The notes beneath the pieces are model-generated. The model was not told where the DNA came from. It saw only the letters and a list, made by a program, of their open reading frames with translations, and made no database searches. A program made the position numbers and the translations under genes. DNA of 51,450 bases from an uncultured Opitutia bacterium (lineage in GTDB: Bacteria > Verrucomicrobiota > Verrucomicrobiia > Opitutales > UBA953). The stretch lies in NCBI GenBank assembly GCA_903919185.1, contig CAIXHF010000032.1:1-51450 (forward strand), given 5' to 3'. Shown here piece after piece: positions 17,213 through 25,188 of this stretch. Within the stretch, counting starts at the first letter, position 1, and the number at the start of each line of letters is the position of its first letter.

Positions 17213-17689
17213 ATGCAAGTCTCCCTGCTGCTCTGCGTCGGCACGCTCGCGGCCGCACCCCTCACGTTGAAGAAGGCCGAGCCGGCCGTATCGCTCAGCC
17301 CGACGCAGAAAGCCGACTACGCCCAGGTGATTCAACCGCTGTTCGATGCACACTGTGTGTCGTGCCACGGCCCGAAGAAGGAGAAGGGTAAGCTGCGCCT
17401 CGACTCACTCGAGGCCACGCTCAAGGGCGGCAAGAACCCGACGTTCACGCTTGGCCGGCCCGACAGCAGCATGCTGCTGGCCCGCGTCTTCCTGGAGCGC
17501 GGCGCCGGCGATGTCATGCCGCCCAAGGCCGAGCGGCCGCTGACCGAGAAGCAGAAGGAAGCGCTTTACAGCTTCGTCGAAGGACTACCGATCCCCGCCG
17601 ACCTCGCGAAGGCTGCCAAGGCCGACACCCAAGCCGCCCTGGCCGCGGCCAAGCCGAGCGCCCGCACCGATTCCCCGACCCGGAAGTAA
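17213..17689 (+). CDS. Exported c-type cytochrome, partner of the DUF2231-like protein
   Basis: A 158-residue protein with a short signal-like N-terminus (1-15) and the haem motif CVSCH at residues 48-52 in the planctomycete-type context VIQPLFDAHCVSCHGPKKEKGKLRLDS. It then has LEATLKGGKNPTFTLGRPDSSMLLARVF and the DVMPPKAERPLTEKQ segment with the probable axial Met. The tail from about 125 is Ala/Lys/Pro rich. It probably shares the transcript starting near 16538 and continues toward the ThuA gene 48 bases downstream. The neighbouring membrane protein suggests a membrane-linked electron acceptor; that is inferred. Confidence 0.83.
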   Translation: MQVSLLLCVGTLAAAPLTLKKAEPAVSLSPTQKADYAQVIQPLFDAHCVSCHGPKKEKGKLRLDSLEATLKGGKNPTFTLGRPDSSMLLARVFLERGAGDVMPPKAERPLTEKQKEALYSFVEGLPIPADLAKAAKADTQAALAAAKPSARTDSPTRK

Positions 17690-17737
17690 GTTTGGTTTGC
17701 CCAACCCCCGCCCCCCTCCCTTTATCCCCTTACCCCC

Positions 17738-18607
17738 ATGAACCTCCGTACCCTCCTCGCCCTCGCCCTCCTCGCGGGTCTGGCCACGCCCACCATCGCC
17801 GACGAAGCGAAGCCTCTGCGCGTCCTCGTCGTCGCCGGCGGTTGCTGCCACGACTACGCCAACCAGAAAGATATCCTCAAGAAGGGCATCGAAGCCCGCG
17901 TCAACTCCACCGTCACGGTGATCTATGACGCCACCAAGAGCACCAAGCCCCTCTTCGAACTCTACAAGAAGGACGGCTGGTACAAGGATTTCGACGTCGT
18001 CGTCCATGACGAGTGCGCCGCCGACATCACCGACCCGGCCTACCTCGAGAACATCCTTAAGGCCCACCGCGAAGGCGTCCCCGCCATTAACCTCCACTGC
18101 GCCATGCACAGCTACCGCTGGGGCAAGTTCCAGCAGCCAGTGAAAGCCGGCGACGATAACTCGCATTGGTATGAGATGCTCGGCCTCCAGTCCACCGGAC
18201 ACGGCGCCCAACTCCCGATTGCCATCAAGTTCACCGACAAAGATAGCCCTATCACCAAGGGCATCGCTGATTGGACTACCGTCAACGAAGAGCTTTACAA
18301 CAACGTCCAGGTTCTGACCGGTAAGGGTCTCGCCAACGGCACCCAGACCACCCCGGAGAAGAAGGACAAGGCAGGCAAGGTCTCTCCAGCCAAGGAAAAC
18401 ACTACGATCGTCGCCTGGACCAACGAATATGGCCCCAAGAAGACCCGCATCTTCTCGACCACCATTGGACACAACAACGCCACCGTCGAAGACGCTCGTT
18501 ACCTCGACATGGTCGCCCGCGCTGTTCTCTGGTCGGTCAACAAGATCGACGCTGACGGTAAGGCCCTCCCTGGCTACGAAGCCAAGAAGGTCGAAGCCAC
18601 CAAATAA
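17738..18607 (+). CDS. Secreted ThuA-domain protein
   Basis: A 289-residue exported protein: signal peptide (1-21, LALALLAGLATPTIA), then a ThuA fold with LRVLVVAGGCCHDYANQKDILKKGIEARV (about 26-54), YKDFDVVVHDECAADITD (about 82-99), a PAINLHCAMHSYRWG segment (about 115-129) corresponding to the THAF-type conserved site, and a late WTNEYGPKKTRIFSTTIGH (about 226-244) matching the family C-terminus. It is of a different subfamily from the ThuA protein at 2980-4014. Its location directly behind two cytochrome-related genes and ahead of an esterase and a DUF1080 gene suggests one periplasmic glycan-processing set. A terminator follows. Confidence 0.85.
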   Translation: MNLRTLLALALLAGLATPTIADEAKPLRVLVVAGGCCHDYANQKDILKKGIEARVNSTVTVIYDATKSTKPLFELYKKDGWYKDFDVVVHDECAADITDPAYLENILKAHREGVPAINLHCAMHSYRWGKFQQPVKAGDDNSHWYEMLGLQSTGHGAQLPIAIKFTDKDSPITKGIADWTTVNEELYNNVQVLTGKGLANGTQTTPEKKDKAGKVSPAKENTTIVAWTNEYGPKKTRIFSTTIGHNNATVEDARYLDMVARAVLWSVNKIDADGKALPGYEAKKVEATK

Positions 18608-18624
18608 GGCCGGCCGCCTCCCTG

Positions 18625-18652
18625 CAAAACCCCGGTGCTCCCGGGGTTTTTT
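18625..18652 (+). terminator. Rho-independent terminator after the ThuA gene
   Basis: Arms CCCCGG and CCGGGG (extended by A-T pairs) with a 5-base loop, then six T residues; it begins about 18 bases after the stop. Confidence 0.9.
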
Positions 18653-18742
18653 GTGTCCATTAACTGGGACGAATAGGGCCGCCGCACCCTGCCCCTTGTG
18701 TTTTCCTAGCGGTAGCCTAAGTTTCGGCCACCCCACATCCCC

Positions 18743-19570
18743 ATGAGCCTGCTCCGACTTGTGCCTCTGTTCTACGCCGTTGCCTCCTTGGCTGCGGACC
18801 CCACACCACCCAAACAGCCGCTTTGGGAGGGCGTCGCTCCGGGATTGAAGTCCGACGAAGCTCCGCTCCCCACCAAGGCCAGCTACACGGTGCACCTAGC
18901 CGAGAAACCTAACGGCGCCGCAGTGATTATTTGTCCAGGCGGCGGTTACGGTGGCTTGGTCGTCGGCGGCGAAGGCCACGGTATCGCCAAGTGGCTAAAC
19001 GCCCAAGGCATCACCGGCATCGTTCTGGAATACCGTCTCCCCGCCGGCCACGACAAGGTCCCGCTGCTCGACGCGCAAAAGGCGCTGACGCTAACGCGCG
19101 CCCATGCCGCCGAATGGAAGATCGACCCGAAGAAAGTTGGCATCATCGGCTTCTCCGCTGGCGGCCACTTGGCAGCCACCGCGGCGACACACTTTACCAC
19201 CGAGAACCGTCCTGACTTCGCCATCCTCGTGTACCCAGTGATCACGATGAGCGTCGGCACGCATGGCGGGTCGAAGAAGAACCTCTTAGGCGCGACCCCT
19301 TCGGACGAACTCGCCAATTTCTATTCAAACGAGAAGCAGGTCACCAAGGACACTCCGCCCACGTTTCTGGCACATGCCCTCGACGATAAAGCCGTGCCGA
19401 TTGAGAATAGCCGCCTGTTCCAGCAAGCCTGCCAAGCCAAGGGAGTGGCCTCTAAGCTACTCGAACTCCCTAACGGTGGCCACGGACTGAACGGCTACAA
19501 GGGCCCCTCATGGGACGCTTGGCAGAAGCAGTCCTTGGAATGGCTCCGCGACCAGAAATTCATCCCCTAA
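18743..19570 (+). CDS. Secreted alpha/beta hydrolase, acetyl-xylan-esterase-like
   Basis: The 275-residue protein has a signal peptide (1-18) and an alpha/beta-hydrolase domain: PNGAAVIICPGGGYGGLV with the oxyanion glycines (about 57-74), the nucleophile elbow GFSAGGH with Ser138, the acid in HALDDKAVP (about D215) and the base in NGGHG (about H247). The PGGGYGGL pattern and the W-EG-APG start resemble the BD-FAE/acetyl-xylan-esterase group of carbohydrate esterases. It probably removes acetyl or feruloyl groups from plant or algal polysaccharides; the substrate is not determined. The DUF1080 gene begins 44 bases after the stop. Confidence 0.86.
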   Translation: MSLLRLVPLFYAVASLAADPTPPKQPLWEGVAPGLKSDEAPLPTKASYTVHLAEKPNGAAVIICPGGGYGGLVVGGEGHGIAKWLNAQGITGIVLEYRLPAGHDKVPLLDAQKALTLTRAHAAEWKIDPKKVGIIGFSAGGHLAATAATHFTTENRPDFAILVYPVITMSVGTHGGSKKNLLGATPSDELANFYSNEKQVTKDTPPTFLAHALDDKAVPIENSRLFQQACQAKGVASKLLELPNGGHGLNGYKGPSWDAWQKQSLEWLRDQKFIP

Positions 19571-19614
19571 ACCTGCAACCAAAACGCTTTTCCGCTGACT
19601 CACCTTTAACCCCT

Positions 19615-20589
19615 ATGCGCCTCCCCGCCCTCCTTTGCGCCCTTAGTATCGCTGCCTTGACCGGCTATGCGGCCGACGCCCCCAAGCCCACCGCCCCTAA
19701 GGCTCCCGCCCCCAAGAATGTGGAGCCGCCGGTCTACATGACCGTCGAGACGGCCGGACCCGACTTCCCGCTGCAGGGCGAATACGCCGGCGAAAGCCTC
19801 GGCGCAGACGTCATCGCCCTCGGCGACGGCAACTTCCGCCTTGTCCTGCACAAAGGTGGCCTCCCCGGCGCCGGCTGGGATGCTTCGGCCAAGACCGAAA
19901 TGGAAGCTAAGCGCGACGGTGACGTCGTCCGTTTTAAGGACGTCGCAGAACTGAAGGGCGGCGTACTGACTGTCGGTGCCGCTACGCTCAAGCGCCTTGA
20001 GCGCCACAGCCCGACCGAAGGCGCTAAGGCCCCGGCAGGTGCGGTCATTCTCTTCGATGGAAATAATTCCGATGCTTGGAACGGTGGACATCTGGATGAG
20101 CGGAAGCTCCTTGCCGCTGGCACGACGTCTAAGCAGGCCTTCCAAAGCTTCACTCTACACCTTGAATTCCTCCTGCCTTTCAAGCCCCTCGGCCGTGGCC
20201 AAGGCCGTGCAAATAGCGGCGTCTATGTGCAGAACCGCTACGAAGTACAGGTCCTCGATAGTTTCGGCCTCAAGGGCTTGGACAACGAATGCGGCGGCGT
20301 CTACCAGAACAGTGCGCCCAAGGTGAACATGTGCTTCCCGCCGCTGCAGTGGCAGACCTACGACATAGAGTTCACCGCTGCTAAGTTTGATACCAACGGC
20401 AAGAAGACCGAAAATTCGATCCTCACCGTGAAGCACAACGGCGTCGTCGTGCAGGATAAGCTCTCGCTCAAGGGCGCGACCCCTGGCGGCGGTTTTAAGA
20501 CCGAAGTCCCTGCGCCCGGACCCTTCCAACTCCAAGGCCACGGCAACCCGGTGTATTACCGGAACGTTTGGATCGTGGAACAGAAGTAG
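19615..20589 (+). CDS. Secreted DUF1080 (3-keto-disaccharide hydrolase family) protein
   Basis: A 324-residue exported protein. A signal peptide (1-19) and a Pro/Lys linker are followed by an N-terminal domain (about 38-140) and a DUF1080 beta-sandwich (about 143-324; AVILFDGNNSDAWNG at the start, then LHLEFLLPF, ANSGVYVQNRYEVQVLDSFG and a concanavalin-like end PFQLQGHGNPVYYRNVWI). Some members hydrolyse 3-keto-glycosides; others only bind. The frame is open upstream to 19510 inside the esterase gene, but the ATG at 19615 begins the signal peptide. The stop codon is also the first base of a 49-base direct repeat (20587-20635). Confidence 0.87.
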   Translation: MRLPALLCALSIAALTGYAADAPKPTAPKAPAPKNVEPPVYMTVETAGPDFPLQGEYAGESLGADVIALGDGNFRLVLHKGGLPGAGWDASAKTEMEAKRDGDVVRFKDVAELKGGVLTVGAATLKRLERHSPTEGAKAPAGAVILFDGNNSDAWNGGHLDERKLLAAGTTSKQAFQSFTLHLEFLLPFKPLGRGQGRANSGVYVQNRYEVQVLDSFGLKGLDNECGGVYQNSAPKVNMCFPPLQWQTYDIEFTAAKFDTNGKKTENSILTVKHNGVVVQDKLSLKGATPGGGFKTEVPAPGPFQLQGHGNPVYYRNVWIVEQK

Positions 20590-20635
20590 GTCGGAGATAG
20601 GGGGCTGGTTGGCTAGAGTATGGTTGGCTAGGGGA
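20587..20635. repeat. 49-base direct repeat, left copy, flanking the four-helix-bundle gene
   Basis: It matches 21143-21191 at 46 of 49 positions. Internally it holds GGTTGGCTAG twice, the two copies 5 bases apart (GAGTAT-like spacer). Related sequence in the opposite orientation is at 21447-21486 and 23104-23137. Confidence 0.85.
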
Positions 20636-20727
20636 AATGCTGTTCCAGCCTGCGGGTGTGTATACCTAGGAAATAGATGACTGACTTAATCCGTGCCACC
20701 TCGAACCGACGCGGATTCATCCATGGC

Positions 20728-21141
20728 ATGGAGCAGCACCAAAGACTTGGACCAGTCAGGACCTACCGTGACCTTATCGTCTGGCAAAAAGGCAAACAGT
20801 TGGCAATCGACGTTTGCCTGCTTTGCGAAACACAAGGCATGCGTAGTCGCTTTGGACTCCGAGACCAAATGACTCGAGCCGCCATCTCGATTCCCTCCAA
20901 CATAGCGGAAGGGGATGAACGCGGCTCCAATAAGGATTCGTTAAAATACCTGATTATAGCCCGAGCCTCGCTGGCCGAACTTGAAACCCAAATTGAGATA
21001 ACTATCGGCCTGAACGCAATTAATGCTGAAGAATACGACAAACTGCACTTACAAGCACAGGAAGTCGGTCGGTTGATCGGCGGGACCATCCGGATGCGCC
21101 AGCTGCGCCTCAACGGCAGCCCACCTGAAGAAGCTAAGTGA
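20728..21141 (+). CDS. Four-helix-bundle protein (23S rRNA intervening-sequence protein family)
   Basis: A 137-residue helical protein with the family start RTYRDLIVWQKGKQLAIDVC (about 11-30) and the conserved middle GLRDQMTRAAISIPSNIAEGDERG (about 50-73), then SLKYLIIARASLAELETQIEI. These proteins were first found inside 23S rRNA insertions; free-standing copies are common and of unknown function, and the fold is shared with the Avd protein of diversity-generating retroelements. Here it is not near any rRNA or reverse transcriptase. It is flanked by 49-base direct repeats. The frame is open from 20677, but the ATG at 20728 gives the normal family start. Base composition is somewhat more AT-rich than in neighbouring genes, which fits acquisition from elsewhere. 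Confidence 0.83.
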   Translation: MEQHQRLGPVRTYRDLIVWQKGKQLAIDVCLLCETQGMRSRFGLRDQMTRAAISIPSNIAEGDERGSNKDSLKYLIIARASLAELETQIEITIGLNAINAEEYDKLHLQAQEVGRLIGGTIRMRQLRLNGSPPEEAK

Positions 21142-21142
21142 G

Positions 21143-21191
21143 TAGGTTGGAGATAGGGGACTGGTTGACTAGAGTATGGTTGGCTAGGGGA
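21143..21191. repeat. 49-base direct repeat, right copy
   Basis: It matches 20587-20635 with three mismatches and starts two bases after the four-helix-bundle reading frame ends. A REP-like hairpin array begins directly after it. Confidence 0.85.
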
Positions 21192-21192
21192 T

Positions 21193-21350
21193 GGTAGGGA
21201 CGTGGCTTCGCCGCGCCCTTCTTGCGATTGGAGTGCAAGGCGAAGCCTTGCCCCTACCCGCGAGCGTTGCTCGCGAGAGGCAGCTAGGTCGTGACGCCAT
21301 CCCGACCCTACCCGAGGCAATGAGGACCGCACGTGGTGCGGTCCCTACCT
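21193..21350. repeat. Array of REP-like hairpins with CCCTACC tails
   Basis: Several short hairpins are packed together. (1) GGTAGGG, then imperfect arms GTGGC and GCCGC around TTC (21193-21218). (2) GCAAGGC and GCCTTGC around GAA, then CCCTACC (21235-21258). (3) CGCGAGC and GCTCGCG around GTT (21260-21276). (4) A 22-base unit ending CCCTACC (21291-21312), the reverse-oriented twin of 4744-4765. (5) GGACCGCAC and GTGCGGTCC around GTG, then CCTACC (21324-21349). The first and second form an outward-facing pair as in REPIN elements. There is no gene in 21142-21522; this array and the ACTC-type and inverted repeats fill it. Confidence 0.78.
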
Positions 21351-21446
21351 AAGGCAGTAGAAAGGGGGCCGGAGAACTGGAAGTGGGTGTCTTGGATTCT
21401 TACGTAATCCGTCCTCTGAACTCTGCACTCTGCGTTCTTCGTCTTT

Positions 21447-21486
21447 CCCCTATACTCCATACTCCAGCCAACCAATCCCCTATCTG
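21447..21486. repeat. Inverted relative of the 49-base repeat
   Basis: The segment contains CCCCTATACTCC, ATACTCCAGCCAACCAATCC and CCTATCT, which on the minus strand align with the AGATAGGGG...CTGGTTGGCT...GAGTATGG part of the repeats at 20587 and 21143. It sits in the upstream region of the metallo-hydrolase gene. Confidence 0.7.
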
Positions 21487-21522
21487 CTTTGCTTTTTAGG
21501 GTTTCTTGGGCTCTATCGCCCC

Positions 21523-22314
21523 ATGGAAATCATTGTCATGGGCTGCGGCACTTCCCAAGGGGTCCCCTTGGTCGCGCATGATAATGCCGGGCTAGACCAA
21601 GCGAATCCGAAAAATTGGCGGTCACGCACGAGCATTCACGTGGTCATCGAAGGACACCACGTCCAGGTCGACGCAGCTCCGGAGTTCCGCCTGCAGTGCC
21701 TGCAGAATAAGATTCCGGCGGTCGACACGTTCATCCTGACGCACGGGCACGCGGACCACGTCCTCGGTATGGACGACCTCCGCCAATACTGCACGAACAA
21801 CGGCGGTGCCGCGATTCCCGTCTACAGCACCGAACAGGGCCTCAAGCGAGTCGAGGCGATCTATCCTTACGCCATCGGCGCAGCTGCCTCGCCTGGTTAT
21901 ATCGCGCTCGACCTGCACCGCATGCCCGCGGAACTCATGCTTCCCGGCGGAGGAGTCGTGCGTTCGATTCTTTTACCCCACGGGTCAGAGCCGACCCTAG
22001 GCCTAATCTTTGAAGAGCCCTCCACGGGCACGAAGTTTGTCTACTACACCGACTGCAAGACGGTGCCCATGCCAGCGGTGAACCTCGCAATGGACTGTGA
22101 TTTAGCGATTCTAGACGGCCTGCGCCCGAACTTCCACCCGACGCATATGACCATCGGTAAGGCCTGCGAAGTCGCCGGTGAGATTCGCGCCAAACAGGCG
22201 TATGTCACGCACATGACCTTCCAGATCGACTACGACACGTACACGGAGTCGCTGGCGAAGGAATTCCCTAAAGTTGGCCTTTGCTATGACGGCTTGAGGA
22301 TTCAGTTAGGTTAA
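21523..22314 (+). CDS. MBL-fold metallo-hydrolase (PhnP-like)
   Basis: A 263-residue cytoplasmic-type metallo-beta-lactamase-fold protein without a signal peptide. It starts MEIIVMGCGTSQGVP, typical of the PhnP/RNase Z-like cyclic phosphodiesterase group. Metal ligands are visible in THGHADHVLGMDDLR (about 74-88), HG at about 152 in LLPHGSEP, D in VYYTDCKT and a late H in YVTHMTF. Possible roles are cleavage of cyclic phosphodiesters or related esters; no phn genes are present. The start ATG follows GCCCC with no Shine-Dalgarno sequence. The upstream 380 bases are repeats. Confidence 0.87.
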   Translation: MEIIVMGCGTSQGVPLVAHDNAGLDQANPKNWRSRTSIHVVIEGHHVQVDAAPEFRLQCLQNKIPAVDTFILTHGHADHVLGMDDLRQYCTNNGGAAIPVYSTEQGLKRVEAIYPYAIGAAASPGYIALDLHRMPAELMLPGGGVVRSILLPHGSEPTLGLIFEEPSTGTKFVYYTDCKTVPMPAVNLAMDCDLAILDGLRPNFHPTHMTIGKACEVAGEIRAKQAYVTHMTFQIDYDTYTESLAKEFPKVGLCYDGLRIQLG

Positions 22315-22376
22315 CCCTTAAGGCAGAAAAGAGTCTTTCCTAGGTCCGGGATTCCTCCAAGGTAGGGGTATTCCTC

Positions 22377-23030
22377 ATGAAGACCCTCCTACTCGCCCTC
22401 CTCGTCGCTGGCACCGCCTACGCGGCTGACCCCGTCAAGTTGACCCTCGAAGACTTTACCGACGGCAACGGCGCCAAGCCTGGTGCTGGTTGGACCACGG
22501 AAGAAGGTGGCGTCATCCACCTCACTCCGGGCAAGGGCAGCGGCTTCCTGGTTTCTAAAAAGGAATATGCTAGCTTCGAGATGGAGTGGGATTGGAAGCT
22601 CGCTGATACCGGCAACAACGGCATCAAGTATTGGGTCGCGAGCATCAAGGACGCCAAGGGCAAGGGCGAGTGGCTCGGCATCGAGTACCAGATGATCGAC
22701 GACGACAAGCACCCCGACGGCAAGCGCGGCGGGTCGCATAATTCCGGTAGCATCTATGACCTCATCGACTCGGCCAAGGACAAGGTCCTCAAGCCCATCG
22801 GCGAATGGAACCACAGCCGCGTCGTCATCAAGAACGGCAAGATTGAACATTTCCTCAACGGCAAGCTATGCTCTTCGGTCGACACGAAGTCCGACGAATG
22901 GAAGGCCGCCCTCGCCAAGAGCAAGTTCGCCAAGAAGACCGGCTTCGCTCCGGGCAAGGGTAAGCTCATGCTCACCGAGCACGGCGACCCCTGCTGGTTC
23001 AAGAACCTGACCATCAAGGAACTGGAATAA
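22377..23030 (+). CDS. Secreted DUF1080 (3-keto-disaccharide hydrolase family) protein
   Basis: The 217-residue protein has a signal peptide (1-16, TLLLALLVAGTAYA) and a single DUF1080 domain: GFLVSKKEYASFEMEWDWKLADTGNNGIKYWV (about 56-87), LGIEYQMIDDDKHPDGKRGG (about 100-119), IGEWNHSRVVIKNGKIEHFLNGKL (about 141-164) and CWFKNLTIKEL at the end. Unlike the protein at 19615-20589 it has no extra N-terminal domain. The conserved acidic and aromatic residues of the family binding face (EYQ, WNHSR) are present. Its likely periplasmic role is in 3-keto-glycoside cleavage or glycan binding. Confidence 0.88.
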   Translation: MKTLLLALLVAGTAYAADPVKLTLEDFTDGNGAKPGAGWTTEEGGVIHLTPGKGSGFLVSKKEYASFEMEWDWKLADTGNNGIKYWVASIKDAKGKGEWLGIEYQMIDDDKHPDGKRGGSHNSGSIYDLIDSAKDKVLKPIGEWNHSRVVIKNGKIEHFLNGKLCSSVDTKSDEWKAALAKSKFAKKTGFAPGKGKLMLTEHGDPCWFKNLTIKELE

Positions 23031-23103
23031 GCCGTCCGGAAGGACGGATATTTCAGAGGACATGGGGCGGGCTAAGACTACGGGCTAAGGCTGGGTCGTT
23101 TTC

Positions 23104-23137
23104 CCCCTATACTCCTTACTCAAGCCAACCAGCCCCC
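23104..23137. repeat. Second inverted relative of the 49-base repeat
   Basis: CCCCTATACTCC, TTACTCAAGCCAACCAGCC and CCCC align with the minus strand of the 20587 and 21143 repeats and with 21447-21486. It lies in the 165-base gap between the DUF1080 gene and ffh, in which nothing else is evident. Confidence 0.65.
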
Positions 23138-23195
23138 CTTCGGGCCTTTGCTCCCTCTTGCCTTTCTAGCCTGATTCACTTCTCCTCACACTCCC

Positions 23196-24572
23196 GTGTT
23201 CGCCAACCTCACCGAGAAACTTACCAAGGCCCTCCGCGACCTCCGCGGGCTGTCCAAGCTCACCGAGGAGAATATCGCCCCAGCCTTGAGCGAGGTGCGC
23301 TCAGCGCTGATGACGGCCGACGTCAATTTCAAGGTCGCCAAGGATTTCACCGAGCGCGTCAAAGTCGCCTGCCTCGGGACCGCCGTCGTTGAGTCCGTCA
23401 ACCCCGGCCAGATGGCCGTCAAGGTCGTCTCGGACGAGCTCACCAAGCTGCTCGGCGAAGGCGCCCGTCCGCTCGCCCCGACCCGCCCCCTCCGCGTGTT
23501 GCTCGTCGGCCTGCAGGGCTCTGGCAAGACCACCAGTGCGGCCAAGCTCGCCAAGCACCTCGTGAAGAAGGAAGGCGTTCGCAAGCCATCGCTCGTCGCC
23601 GCTGACTTACGTCGCCCTGCGGCCATCGACCAGCTCGAGACCCTCGCCAAACAGGAAGGCTTTGATTTCCGCGCCGATCGCGACGCCACCGACGTCGCCG
23701 CCATGGTGGGGCGCCTCGTCAAGGACGCCGAAGCCGCCGGCTCCGACGTCGTCATCGTCGACACCGCCGGCCGCCTCCAGATCGACGGCGAGTTGATGGA
23801 CGAAGTCCGCCGCGTGCGCGAGGCCTTTCAACCGCACGAGGTCTTCCTCGTCGCCGACGCCGCCCTCGGCCAACAGGCCGTCGACGTGGCCGCCAAGTTC
23901 CACGAATCCACGCCCCTCACCGGCATCATCCTGACTAAGCTCGACGGTGATGCCCGCGGTGGTGCGGCCCTGTCGATGAAGACCGTCACTGGCGTGCCCA
24001 TCCGCTACATGGGCACGGGTGAGAAGTCGGGCGACTTCGATACCTTCCACCCGGAGCGTATGGCCCAACGTATTTTGGGCATGGGCGACGTCGTCTCCCT
24101 GGTCGAAAAGGCGCAGGAGGTCGTCGACCACAAGGAAGCTGAACGTCTGGCCGAGAAGATGAAGAAGGCCGACTTCGACCTCGAAGACTTCCTCGCGCAG
24201 ATGGCGCAGATGAAGAAGATGGGGCCGCTCGGAGACATCATGAAGATGATGCCGGGCATGGGCAACGTGCAGGTCGGTGCCCGTGAAGAGAAGATGCTCG
24301 GCAAGACCGAGGCCATTATCCTTTCGATGACGCTCAAAGAGCGCCGCAAGCCCGATATCCTCAATGCCTCGCGCCGCGCGCGTATTGCCAAAGGTTCGGG
24401 CACACAGGTCAGCGACATCAACGCGCTCATCAAACAGTTCACACAAATGCGCGAGATGATGCGCATGATGAAGGGCGGCAAGGGCAAGGAACTCATGCGC
24501 CGGATGGGCCAGATGGGCGGCGGCCGGGGAGGCTTCCCCGGTGGCGGTTTCCCGGGCGGAGGCTTCCGCTAA
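23196..24572 (+). CDS. ffh: Signal recognition particle protein Ffh
   Basis: Ffh binds signal sequences and 4.5S RNA and targets ribosomes to FtsY at the membrane. The 458-residue protein starts with GTG and has the N domain (1-95), a G domain with G1 [15 protein letters not shown] (about 107-121), DTAGRLQ (about 189-195) and [14 protein letters not shown] (about 246-259), and the methionine-rich M domain (about 325-430). The C-terminus ends in an unusual Gly/Phe/Pro-rich repeat ([14 protein letters not shown]). A HAD phosphatase gene follows after 4 bases. Confidence 0.97.
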   Translation: MFANLTEKLTKALRDLRGLSKLTEENIAPALSEVRSALMTADVNFKVAKDFTERVKVACLGTAVVESVNPGQMAVKVVSDELTKLLGEGARPLAPTRPLRVLLVGLQGSGKTTSAAKLAKHLVKKEGVRKPSLVAADLRRPAAIDQLETLAKQEGFDFRADRDATDVAAMVGRLVKDAEAAGSDVVIVDTAGRLQIDGELMDEVRRVREAFQPHEVFLVADAALGQQAVDVAAKFHESTPLTGIILTKLDGDARGGAALSMKTVTGVPIRYMGTGEKSGDFDTFHPERMAQRILGMGDVVSLVEKAQEVVDHKEAERLAEKMKKADFDLEDFLAQMAQMKKMGPLGDIMKMMPGMGNVQVGAREEKMLGKTEAIILSMTLKERRKPDILNASRRARIAKGSGTQVSDINALIKQFTQMREMMRMMKGGKGKELMRRMGQMGGGRGGFPGGGFPGGGFR

Positions 24573-24576
24573 GCCG

Positions 24577-25185
24577 ATGTCCCAGATGCACCCGTTTGAC
24601 CCTGCCCTGCTTTCCCGTCGGGGCTGGATCTTTGACTGCGACGGTACCCTCGCGGCTTCGATGTGGATTCACCACCGCAGCTGGACCCACATCATCAGTA
24701 AGCAGCTGGGCCAACCGTTCGACTTCCCCTGGCCACTCTTCTGCTCGATGGGCGGCATGTCCGCCGTCGATACCTGTAAGCGCCTCAAGGCTGATTACGG
24801 CTTCGACTTGGACGTGGAATTGCTTCTGGCCGATGGGCATGCCTTCCTCGAGGAACACCTCGAGAAGGATGTCACTGCCCGCCCCGAGGTGGTCAACATC
24901 GTGCACCACGTCCGTGGGCTGGGCCACAAGACCGCCGTCGCTTCGGCCGGCCGCAAGGCCCACGTGTATGCGACCCTCAACCGGATTGATATCACGCACC
25001 TCTTCGACGCCATCATCACGGCCGAGGACGCTGCGCGTTCTAAGCCGCACCCGGACCTCTTTCTCGCCGCCGCCGCTCGCATTGGCGTAGACCCGCGCGA
25101 CTGCGTTGTTCTGGAAGACAGCCCGCGGGGCAAGGAAGCCGCCGACGCCGCTGGCATGGAATGTATTTTAGTGGAGCCGGCGTAA
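24577..25185 (+). CDS. HAD-superfamily phosphatase (beta-phosphoglucomutase-like)
   Basis: The 202-residue protein has HAD motif I FDCDGTLA (about 21-28), a helical cap (about 30-100), motif II in VASAGRKAHVY, motif III Lys in SKPHPDLF and motif IV VVLEDSPRGKEAA (about 175-187). It belongs to the YqaB/beta-PGM-like branch, acting on small phosphorylated sugars or similar compounds; the substrate is unknown. The ATG at 24577 lies 4 bases after the ffh stop. A GTG in frame at 24541 would overlap ffh and is less likely. Confidence 0.87.
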   Translation: MSQMHPFDPALLSRRGWIFDCDGTLAASMWIHHRSWTHIISKQLGQPFDFPWPLFCSMGGMSAVDTCKRLKADYGFDLDVELLLADGHAFLEEHLEKDVTARPEVVNIVHHVRGLGHKTAVASAGRKAHVYATLNRIDITHLFDAIITAEDAARSKPHPDLFLAAAARIGVDPRDCVVLEDSPRGKEAADAAGMECILVEPA

Positions 25186-25188
25186 ACG

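Noticed and set aside
20728-21141. Four-helix-bundle protein as a sign of a 23S rRNA gene or a diversity-generating retroelement
   Set aside because: No rRNA sequence, reverse transcriptase or template/variable repeat pair was seen nearby.
21193-21350. CRISPR array in the repeat-rich gap
   Set aside because: The repeats are hairpins of unequal sequence without uniform spacers, and no cas genes are present.
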